64,000 bases of DNA from Saururus chinensis (lineage: Eukaryota; Streptophyta; Magnoliopsida; Piperales; Saururaceae). The translations under genes were made by a program, and so were the position numbers. The notes beneath the pieces were generated by a model. The model ran no database searches. It was given only the letters and a program-made list of their open reading frames with translations, and had not been told where the DNA came from. Below, in pieces: positions 22,497-32,756 of the stretch. The stretch spans positions 1,488,001 through 1,552,000 of the forward strand of contig CP141145.1 in the NCBI GenBank assembly GCA_035235625.1. Direction: 5' to 3'. Numbering within the stretch: the stretch's first letter is position 1; each line of letters begins with the position of its first letter.

Positions 22497-25400
22497 TGTA
22501 ATGACCCGGATTTTTCTGTGGTTTTCACTTGTTTTTGTGGAAAAGAAAAATCGAGTTGTTCATTATAATTACCTTGTATTTTGTTCCGTATATGTATGTG
22601 TACGTGGTGTTACGTTTGGAGCTTAAGAGTAAGTAGAGAGGTTTCGCATAAATTAAACCTTTCATGTGGAAAGAGGGTTTTGACGCATAAAAAGGAATTT
22701 TCCACCTAAAATATGCTTTTGGCATATAAGTCGAAGCTTTGGTGCGTAAAATAAAGCTTCGACGTATGAAGGGAGGCTTCGGTGTGAAAAGGGTGGGCCC
22801 GAGGTTTATTAGCATTTGGGCGCGTTAGAGGAGGCGTAGCACATGTATGGGAGCGACAACCTGTGAAAAGGGGAGGTTGATGTGTAATTAAATTAAAAGC
22901 ATATAAACGAATAGTGGATCGTGGCTTTTCAGCCACGACCCATCAGTTCATTCCAGAAACTCACAGTGAGCAGTGGGAAAACCGAGGGCTTTTCCGGACC
23001 CTTCGTCGCTCCTCCTCCATCGTCGGAATCTGCAGTTTCTTGCCGAATCCCCCTTCACCCAGCCACCACGAGTCCAGTGGTACCGACTAGAGCTTCCGCC
23101 GTCACCTCCTTTCCGCTCGGTTTCACCCTTTTGGCCGTTAGGAGCATCGGGGCTTTGTTTGGTAATTGTCGTGTGCTGTTTCTGGCTGCCCACCACCTCT
23201 CCACCCCTTCATGGTCAGAGGCTTCCTTCCCACGCCCTTCTTTCTCCTCTTCGACCTTCCTCCCATCCACCGTCCCATGTTTTTGCACCCAAAAACTCAC
23301 AACCGGGAAGCAAAAACCTTGCTGTTCGGCGGTCATGTGGCCTTGCCGGTGGACGTGGCTGGTCACCATCACCTTGTTACTCCTCCTCCTCACCTCTCTA
23401 CCTTAACCCACTCCCCTCTAGCCCTTATACGTGGGTTTCGGCCTCCGGAACAACGATTTCCGACCTTTACCAGGGACGATTCCGGCTTCTGATGGTTCGC
23501 CATGATCTTCTGGTGATCAAGTGTGGAGCTAGACGTCGCATGGGATTTGGGTTTGCAAATCAGCACGGTTGGGTGTAGTCTCCACCCATGACCGCCTCTT
23601 GGGCAGCAGCAACAGAAGGCATGAAGATCGACGGGCGTTGAATCGGGACCTGACCATTCATCGCATAAACCCCGGCAAGCCTACGACACTTTTGCACACA
23701 GGGGCAGCTCGTTCATAGAAAGTGACACTTGGGTTCGCCGAATTTGCCACTGACGCCGCCACAGTTGTGCACCCCGACAACATTCGTACGCCTGAAAAAT
23801 GATGTAGGGGGCTTTGAATTTGTAATTCTATCATAGCGTGCTTAGTATGTTAGAATTCATGCTAGGGCCAATTTAATTGCATGCTTCATAACGTGTAATG
23901 CTATGGATATCGCATGTAATGGTATGATATTAGCTTATACAAATACTATTTAAATGACTTGTTATCGGCTTGACAAATGAGGGACTGTACACATTTGTAG
24001 TGTAAGTATTTGCATGCTAGTAACATCCTTTATCTGCAGTAAGATCCTTTATTTGCATGAGTTTGCAATGGTTTAGGCACATGTTGGATGTGCTATAATT
24101 GTAAGTAGTGTTTGGTTAGATTTGTGTGGTTTGATATGCGCAATGGTGGAAGTTTATATCGATAGTATTGACATCTGTACGCTTGATGGGCTGAAATTGG
24201 TTTGGATTGGATCAGGCTTTGATGCAATGAGCGGAAACCTTCAGAGTTCTCGAGGGAAACAAACTTAGTTTCGAGTTTACTAGTAGACTTGTTGATAGTA
24301 TGATTTCAGAGGAAAATTACACGAGCATAAAGTATTTAATTCAAACTGGAATGTTAAGTAAAACTAAAATGTTAACCTTGTGAGTTTGAGAGTTTAGTAG
24401 TTAGAAGGATTAAGTTCTGTGGTTGAGCTAGCTGATGATTAATCAGCCAAGCACTTCTCATGTCTAGCCATGGTGTGTATCCTATGGGAGTTTATCTGTG
24501 TGCTATATTTAAGCCCAGATGTTTGATGCTCTATTGAGAGCACTGTATGATTCTGCCCAAAAGTGGCACTGTATGAATTCTACCCAATAGTGGCATTGGC
24601 ACTATAAGACCCCTAAAGTGTGGGAGATTGTATGACCCTAATGTGTGGCTGTTTATGTTTGCACGCTCAAGTAAGTAGTATCATGGAACTACCCTTACCT
24701 GTTTAATCCTGTGCCCCATGAGCATAGGCATACCTTGCCTTCGGAAAAGTCCATGGCATCTAGTACTCTCTGAAGGTTAAGGTGACGCCCTAGTGGCATT
24801 CCTTTCCGTCGACATTGGAGCTGATTAGCTTGATAATGAGCTCTAGGTGTCAATCGTAAGTGTATGTGTTGAGTAAGACTGTATGAGCAGGACTATAAGT
24901 GTAAGAGTTAAGTAAGACAATAAGTGTATGTATATGTGTAGGATTGTGTGGTAAGATGGAACGAACATGAGTTCGTGACATGTGTATGGTTATGAGTATC
25001 TTATTTTGAGAGACTTTGATTGTCATGTTTTCTTCCTTCATGTTATGTATTATGAAGGCAACTACATTTAGGCTTACAAGTTCATTGTTTAGAAATCCCC
25101 TACTGGGTATTTTCTACTGAGTGTGAAAATACTAACTTTCCCTTTACTGAATTTCAGATCCTCCAGTGACTTCTGTGGGTCCCAGCATGAGAGCTTCGTA
25201 GGCGGGACTTAGTTTTGGGGGAGATGACAAACTTATAGACTTCTGGTCAATTTTTGACTATTTAGTTTCTTTTGTTTAGTTATGCCACGATCTGATGTAA
25301 ATTTTGAGTATACAAGTATTGGGCGTGTTGAGAGCTTATGCATGTATTATTTTGGACTTGTATATGGACTGTTTATATTAGGACTGTTATCAGACTTGTA

Positions 25401-25678
25401 CTCGTCTATGCCTGGGAGATGTGTATTTAAGCCCATGGCCATGGCACTCGTGCTTTTATGTGTGTTTGTTTGATCTCACGCCCGAGTGTTTAGTCGATGT
25501 GTTTTGATGATTTAAAAGAAAGTTTCAAGTTGTGTGATTTTAAATTAATGATGTGGAAAATATAAAATATTTTCACATGTTTCGATTTTTGTCAATTTTG
25601 ACAAAATACAGCCATTATATTACAAAATTTTTTCTTGAAATTTATTGGAAAATGGTTTGAAAAACCGAGGGCATGACA
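22497..25678 (+). mobile_element. 3' LTR of the chromovirus (3182 bp)
   Basis: Begins TGTAATGACCCGG and ends GGGCATGACA, followed by TSD TTATT. It is about 100 bp shorter than the 5' copy, mainly from an indel in the GC-rich block near 23100. It contains the TATA box (22902-22907) and the hairpin block (25097-25140). ORFs such as 22973-23578 lie in GC-rich leader sequence and are not genes. Confidence 0.92.
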
Positions 25679-25683
25679 TTATT

Positions 25684-27128
25684 CTACACATGAAGGTAGA
25701 ACATGATATCACCATTCACACACAATTCATTCATATTATAAGATAACATATCATATCATTGTCATACACTAACCTTGTTGGAAGAATGCTTAAACATAAG
25801 AAAGTCATCCACCATAGATTCAAGATAAATCATACTAACACATGTAACCCTCAACATGTACTTTGATATAATACTTAAACATGCTTTATAATTCCCAACA
25901 TAAATAGTATATCTTTCCAGGAGCTTATTCTAACTCAAAACACTCTACATGAATATTAGAAACAACATTTGGGAGTAACCATACCGAAATAAACATAGGA
26001 AATAAAATACCCAAATTCTGCTATGTAGCCAATCGATTGGCCACTATAACCGATCGATCGCCAACAAGGCAGATTGAGGTCTTCTTCCTTTTGAAATTCA
26101 AAACCGAAACATCATTAATGGAGTTTAAAATCTTCATTCCAAGCCTCATTCACCATTAAAATTGAATTAAATATTCCAGAACATTAAATCAACTCATTGC
26201 AAATCAAAACCCTAAGTAATCAAGTCAAAACACATAAAAATTGAGATTTGCATACATATTATGGTTGAGATGAACACCCATTACCTCTCTATTTGATTTG
26301 AATCGGATTAATCCTTCAATTACCCCCAAAACATTCCAAAAGTATTATTTTTATATTAATACACATTTAAACTCCATTTAACCTTAAAAATCATAAAGCA
26401 AACCCAAGATCTAGGGCTTAAGAGACCAAAAAACGAATTTTTTGAAGGTTAGGGTTTGAAACAAAGAAGTAAAACAGTGATTAACTGGTTTGAAATTGGA
26501 TTGAATCAACGGAGGAAGATAAATTTAAGAGAGGATTAGAAAAAACCCTAATAATTAAGCATAGATTAAGGAAGAAAGAGAGGATTTATGATTAAGCATA
26601 GATTAAGGAAGAACATACCTCTAATCACTTCCTCTTTGAGCCTAACTGGGGATTAGGCTCTAAACACCCTTACACAACCTATTCCCAATTTGAAAATGGC
26701 TCAACCCCTTTCCTTTTAGTAGAAGGAATGAACTATACCTAGGGTGAGAATAGAGTGTTTGACTAAAAGTAGGTATTTTGGCCATTTAAACTTTAATTAG
26801 GGCTAGAAAAGTTTAAAATTTTTGGTAATGACTTCGTTTGATGTCTAAGATGTTTTAGACCAACAACCCCAAATTCGACAGTGGGGCCCCAAGGGATCCC
26901 GCCAAACCCTAATTTTTAAAAATATTCAAAAATTCTCAAAAAATTTACAAATGATTTTGGATTCACTTAAAACTCACAAATATGAAGTTATTTTTCTTTA
27001 AACCCTTTGGAAATCACCTTTATTTTTAAAAATCATTGAAATTCATTAGAAACGGCTTAAACTACATAAAAGTAATTAAACATGAATGAATTTAAAACCG
27101 GTCGGTTCAAGGTCAGGGATCTTATACA
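25684..27128 (-). mobile_element. R2 solo LTR (reverse), right piece
   Basis: Continues R2 after the chromovirus. It ends (plus reading) GGTCAGGGATCTTATACA, the reverse complement of an LTR start TGTATAAGATCCC. ACCTA 27129-27133 beside GCCTA 12328-12332 is a probable decayed target duplication. It contains the palindromes CCAATCGATTGG (26029) and CGATCGATCG (26051). Confidence 0.7.
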
Positions 27129-27133
27129 ACCTA

Positions 27134-29201
27134 AGGAAGAAACCCATCCTAAAAGGGATGTAAAACCCATCTGTTGGACGTAAAACCCATCCTTTCAGAC
27201 ATAAATCTAATTAGATAAGTCTTTGATCGATTAATCTGACAACTAATGGCATCCAATTGCATCCAATACATCATACACGACCAATCATGATTAATCTTAT
27301 TTATAAATTATTTACATATGCATGTAACATGGTATATACTTAAGCAACGCGACATGAGTCTAAATACATGAGACATGCTCAAATCAGTCCACATGTGCAT
27401 CAAACATGGTTCATTAGTGCCAAGTAACATCATAAATAGCTACACATGTGTACATAAGTGGTAGTATTTAAGTATAAGCTAAGACATGTAAAACATGAAC
27501 AATCTATAATCAATGTTATATACATCCATCCATAATTTTATCATAGTCTCACCCTACTGAAATTACGAAGCAAGTGTGGTGAAAACATCGAAATATGAGT
27601 TTAAGACAAGTATAACATCATGCTAGACTTGGACAAGGATAAACATCACCATACTTAAGCTAGAATATAGGAACATAATTCACCAAGAATTATTATAACA
27701 TGTGCAAGTATATCTAGACATCAACATGATTAAACCTACTTTAATCATCAAAAAATCATGAAGTGGTCATCAAACATGAATTTAAGATGAATAGAATATC
27801 ATGCTAAAATTAAATAAATATAGCATAAATCGTGCTTGAGCTAAATCATAAATTCCAAGATGGTTTTTATGCAATCACAATAGCATTTGTATGCAATAAT
27901 AACTCAGTTTATTCATAAGGAATTAGATCCATAGAAAGAGAACAAGAAATGACCAAAATATACAAAAATGACAAAAACCACCATTTTGCCGTTCAAACAC
28001 CCTATTGAGCCATTCAAACACAAGATCGTTCAATTGGCCAGATAGGTTGTTTGAATGGCAGGTCGTTCAAACGCCTGTTGGACCATTTGAATGCCATTAG
28101 CAATTCACTTTATGCCCATTTATGGTTTGTCTTCGACATCTCGAAAATCAAACTGAAAATACCCAAAAATTCTAGAAAACTCTAAAATTACTTCAAACTT
28201 TTATGATATCAAAATACAAACCTAAAACATGATAGATCTAACCATTCTTAAGTTTAATCACAAAAAAATTAATATAAATGACATGCTTTTAATAACCCAT
28301 CATTAAAGCACATAAATAAGCAAAAACCCACTTAAACATTGAAACATGCAATCCAATACATAAAAACCACACAAGATGAAAACCATGACCTTGAAGTCTT
28401 TGGATCGAAAATGAAGCTTTACTTCTTAAGAAACCCTACTCAAAATTAGGGTTTTAGTTAATACTTAATTAAAATTAATTATTAAGCTTAAATAACTTTG
28501 AAAATAAGTAGATCTATGATTTATTTTGGTTAAAAACAAAAATTACCCATCTAGGGTTTGAAATCAAAATTAAAAATTATATTTTTAATGGAATAAATTA
28601 AGAATTCATTTGGGGAAAAGTGAAGATAAGAGAGATTATAAGTAAAACCGGAAGACTATGGATGATTAGGGCTAAAAACTCACCTAAATAGGATTTTTCT
28701 AGTTAGGCAATGGGGTTAGTGCACCACCTTGCCTCTTAGCACAACCCTTTCTCAATTGGAAAATGGGTTAGGGTTTCTTTTATATAATAAGCTGTTGGGT
28801 TATCTATAGAAACTGTTGTGCTGTAAAAATGAATTATAACACCCTAAGTAGCTAATTAGAGTCATTTTAGGGCTAAAAACGAGTTTGATTAGTTCAAAAC
28901 TCATAGTACAAAAAATGATTGAAATTTAGGGTCATGTGGGATACATGCCGTCCAATCGTGGACGTGGGGCCCATGGTGAGGTCTATACCCTTAATTAATA
29001 ATTTTTTTTATAAAATCCCTAAAAATAGAATAAATTAAGTTTGATATTAAAACTTATAAAAATAAAATTAAACTTTGCTAAAATCATAATTACTAACTCT
29101 TAACCCCAAAATCAAATCAAACCAACAAATTCAAGCAAAACCACACAATAACGCATAATTAAATAGAAATTAAACTGGTCTAAAGTTAGAGATCTTATAT
29201 A
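27134..29201 (-). mobile_element. R1 solo LTR (reverse), right piece
   Basis: Resumes R1 after R2. The homology to R2 around TTGATCGATTAATCTGACA (27215) picks up about where R1 stopped at 12332. It ends GAGATCTTATATA, then TACTCCACAC of G0. The TACT before 6170 and after 29201 is the remaining target duplication. A 12-bp inverted repeat GCCATTCAAACA/TGTTTGAATGGC (28009-28020, 28048-28059) occupies the slot where R2 has its ATCGAT palindromes. No coding sequence. Confidence 0.7.
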
Positions 29202-30223
29202 TACTCCACACACTATGTGTGTTAAGGGCTTAATTAAGAAACAACTAGTGTATGTTCTAAATGATAGTCAAAGTACTTTTAATTTCATTAGTGATCAAGT
29301 TGCTTGTCACCTTGGCTATCCTATTAAAGACTTTGAGACCTTTGATGTGTTGATTGGCGATGGAACCTATTTCAAGAGTTGCAATGCTTGCTCCAAGGTC
29401 AAATTATTATTACTGGGTTAGACATACTCTTTGAATTTATTTATGGTTCCTACTAAGGGGGATGATGTTCTTCTTGGTGTTCAATTGCCTGAAGACTTAA
29501 GTCCTGTTTCTTGGGACTTCTGCCGTATGACTATGGCTTTCACATATGGGGGCCAGTCGGTGCATATCACTGCTCATCCACCTGGCTGCCTCCAGTCTGT
29601 TGAGACATTGGAGACTCTTTCCCATTATTATTTTCATGACCTCCTTTTATAGCACCACCTTTTAGTTGAGGTTCCCCAACCCGACGATACTCCACCCGCT
29701 TAGCTACTCTCTTAGATGAGCGTCAGTCCATCTTTGAGAAACCAAAGGGAATACCACCAATCTATTTTTTTGACCATCAGATTAGTATTTACCCTGGTGT
29801 TCCTCTAGCTAATGTCCGCCCATACAACTATTTGCATTTCTAGAAGGTAGATATTGAACCTCTGGTTTGCGAAATGGTATACTCTGGCATTACTGGCCTA
29901 GTTAGTCTTCTTACTCCTCTCTTATCCTCCTTGTCCACAGAAGGATGGTTCATGACACTTTTGTGTGGATTATAGGTCTCTTAACCTCATTACTTTAAAG
30001 GATAAGTATCATATTTCTGCTATCAAGGAGTTGCTTGACGAGTTATCGGAAACCCAATTCTTTTCAAAGTTGGACCTCTGTTATATTATCATTAGATCTG
30101 TATCCATCCTGATGATATTTCCAAGAAGGACTTTTGTACTCATGACAAGCATTATGAGTTCTTAATCATGCCATTCGACCTTACTAATGCCCCTGCCACC
30201 TTCCAGTGCTAGATGAACGATGT
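29202..30223 (+). pseudogene. G0: protease and first part of reverse transcriptase
   Basis: The frame that stopped at EITLQAFTGT (6169) resumes here as PHTMCVKGLIKKQ. The aspartic-protease region follows (VLNDSQSTFNFISDQVACHL; the usual LIDSGSTHNFI site is degraded to LNDSQST, keeping the Asp). VPTKGDDVLLGVQ comes next. RT remnants at 29965-30223 include DYRSLNLITLKDKYHISAIK, FFSKLDL and [17 protein letters not shown]. There are several stops and shifts. RT is then interrupted by the hAT element at 30232. Confidence 0.8.
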
Positions 30224-30231
30224 CTTTTAGA

Positions 30232-30674
30232 TAGGGCTACATTGAAAATCCAGACCCAAACCTACCCGAAAGTGACCCGAGTTGGATCGGGTCCAAGAAA
30301 AAAACTAGGGTAAATCTCAGGTTGGGTCAGGTCCAGTATGTGAAAACCCAAGAACCAACCTGAACCGACCCAAGTTCCTAATTAACTTATAAAACCATAT
30401 TTAACCTAAGTTATATGAATTTTTATAATTTTTTATAGATAAAATCAATTCATTATAAGGTTAAATTAGATTAAATTATTGGAACCAACCCGACCCAAGA
30501 TATAATCTCGGTTCCTATTTCGGTTCTCGGGTTTTTCAGGTCTTATTTTGGGTCGAGTCCAGTCCAAAATTTTTTGGTTCTTATCTCGGGTCGGGTTGGA
30601 TCCAAGGAACTCAGATCCTATCTCAGGTCGGGTCAGGTCCTGCAAAACCCGACCCGACCCGAGATGCAATCCTA
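30232..30674. mobile_element. Non-autonomous hAT element (443 bp), ACCCGACCCGA-rich
   Basis: Perfect 8-bp TSD CTTTTAGA (30224-30231, 30675-30682). Short imperfect TIRs: TAGGGCTACATT against TAGGATTGCATC (8 of 12 match). The interior is rich in GGGTCGGGT/ACCCGACCC words, typical of a widespread plant hAT-derived MITE type. It splits the RT of G0 between MNDVF and its continuation at 30683. Confidence 0.88.
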
Positions 30675-30682
30675 CTTTTAGA

Positions 30683-31340
30683 GCTATCTACATCATTTTG
30701 TTTTGGTTTTCTTTGATGATATTCTAACTTATAACCCTACTTGGGAGGACCACTTACAGTACTTGCATTTTGTTTTCAAAATCCTCCATAAGCATTGATT
30801 CTTCTTGAAGTGCTCCAAGTGCTCTTTGGGTTGTTAACACGTTGAGTATTTGGGACATATCATCTAAACTCATAATATTGCCAACGACCCAAAAAAGATT
30901 TCTATTGTTCGGGATTGGCCTCGCCCTTCTACTCCATGTGCACTATGTAGGTTTCTTGATCTTGTAGGTTACTATCGATGTATCATCTTTTCCTATGATG
31001 TTATTGTTGCACCATTGATGGCTTTGTTAAAAAAAGGTGCTTTTGTGATTTGATTTGGTTGAACGTGCTTTTTCTTTACTCAAAGCGGCCCTCATTTATG
31101 CCCATGTTCTTGTTCTCCCGAACTTTGCCAAGACTTTTATTATTGAGAGTGATGATTCTGATGTTGGTCTTGGTACAGTCCTCATTCAAGATGACCCATT
31201 GCTTATTATAGAAAGGCTTTGTCTGGTCATTTTCTTTTTGTATCCGCTTATAAGCGTGAGATGCTAGCTATTGTCCATGATGTGACTAAATGATGGCTTT
31301 ACCTTTTAGGTTGTAAAGTATCTAGTGGAACCGCTCTACC
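30683..31340 (+). pseudogene. G0: end of RT and RNase H
   Basis: RT continues with the polymerase strand (YIILFWFSLMIF, the site where FDD is expected, degraded). Later comes the connection GFLIL-VTIDV in shifted frames. RNase H follows at 31055-31310: FAKTFIIESDDSDVGLGTVL with the first Asp, then fragments of the KR/E helix. Recognisable sequence stops near 31340. No integrase or LTR of G0 was found, so the element is truncated at both ends. Confidence 0.7.
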
Positions 31341-32155
31341 ACATAGTTGTGCATATGTACATTCATGTTTTATTGATCAAGTCTCCCTAACCAACTCCGT
31401 GACCAACCCCCGTAAGGCTCTAAACCTGGTCTATAAGAAAATAGTTGTGCATAGATATCAACATTTCTTTATGTACTAGACTCTAAGCCCTATGTGGGCT
31501 GGTCAAGGGGTTCTAGTCACAGTGAGGCTAGGCTACCCCTCCCTTCAGCACCTTAATACATGTCAAAAACATGAGAAACATTGTGCCCTTAACTAATGCG
31601 TGTTTAGTACTTGCTAAGAGGTGGGAGGGGTAAGATCATTGCAGGCCCCACATAGTCCAACGACCCCCTGCCGAACAATATCAAGGTACAGGATTTCTCA
31701 TTTCTCCACATGTTATTATGAACTTAATGTGAAAATTATGTCTTGACCGGTCAGCAAGACCAGCCCCCAACCGAGCATGAGACATAGGAGCCATGTGGTC
31801 CTACCTATATAATGGTAAAATTTTGTGGGCTTGGTAGGCCATGGCCTCTGTGGCCCAACTCCGTCTCTATATTCCAATACATGTGCAGTCATCCGGTCAC
31901 TTTAATGATAGGATTAGGCAAATATAATTTACAAATTTACATAAAATATAGCTACTAATTGTACATTTAGTCATATGGAGGTCTAATTAGACATAACTTT
32001 TTTTTAGGATATCTAGCTAGCATCTGGCTAGGTTTTTTCTTTTCTTTTTTCCCTATATATGAGTTGTCTCAAATGAAAAGGAGTATATTTACTGTGCAAC
32101 ATTCTACAACCCACCTTTTAAAAATAGTTGTGCCATATATATGATGCCTCGCCTC
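31341..32155. other. Intergenic sequence, no gene recognised
   Basis: All frames are interrupted and no repeat boundary is evident. P450 exon 1, which should precede 42616, is not here. Confidence 0.5.
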
Positions 32156-32166
32156 AAATGCCAAAT

Positions 32167-32253
32167 GAAATTTTTTTAGAAATAGACTCAACAAATGTCG
32201 GAATTACAAAAATAGGCAAGGAATTTCAGTTTTACAAAATTAGACTTACGCAC
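32167..32253 (+). repeat. Left terminal inverted repeat of the MULE
   Basis: Begins GAAATTTTTTTAGAAATAG and ends GACTTACGCAC. Weaker similarity runs on to CCCACACG near 32270. Confidence 0.92.
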
Positions 32254-32756
32254 GTTCCACTTACCCACACGCGCGCTTGAATTGCCGATAATACCCTTAA
32301 GCAATGGAAATGAATAGACTCGACCGCTCTCCACCGGGTGCAACCCAAAATTCAGATTTCAGTTTTCCCTCCAGCGCTTGCGACTGCTCTCCACCATTGG
32401 CAACCCCTCATCCAACCTTTTATATCCCATCCTTCACCTTCCTCTTCTCTGCTATCGGTCATCCATTCCCACATCTTTTGCTCCTCCGGTATTGCAGAGA
32501 AAATTCTCATTTTGTTCCATCCTTCGCTATCCACGCCGGCGATCTTACTGCGGCAGTCATTTGACAACCGGAGAAATACATTGCGACCACCTTTCCCCCC
32601 TCTTCGAAGACATTTTGTTCAGCTCCATTCCCATCATCCCTCTCTTCTAGCCGGCCGCATCCCACATTTTGGTGTTTTGCCCTAATCTATATTCTGCATC
32701 TTCACTTGGCCGTCCGACCAATCTCCCCATCCGTTGATCAATAGAAGATGACATAA

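Larger units (their letters stand above)
14436..25678 (+). mobile_element. Complete Ty3/gypsy chromovirus (Tekay/Del type), 11.2 kb
   Basis: Two direct LTRs (14436-17715 and 22497-25678) flank gag-protease-RT-RNaseH-integrase-chromodomain. The TSD TTATT is at 14431-14435 and 25679-25683. PBS (17718) and PPT (22484) are in place. The order with RT before integrase defines Ty3/gypsy. The C-terminal chromodomain, LTRs over 3 kb and a DPxST-type protease site fit the Tekay/Del lineage. The coding region is decayed by several stops and frameshifts, so the element is not autonomous. It sits inside R2 and is the innermost and youngest layer of the left nest. Confidence 0.93.
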
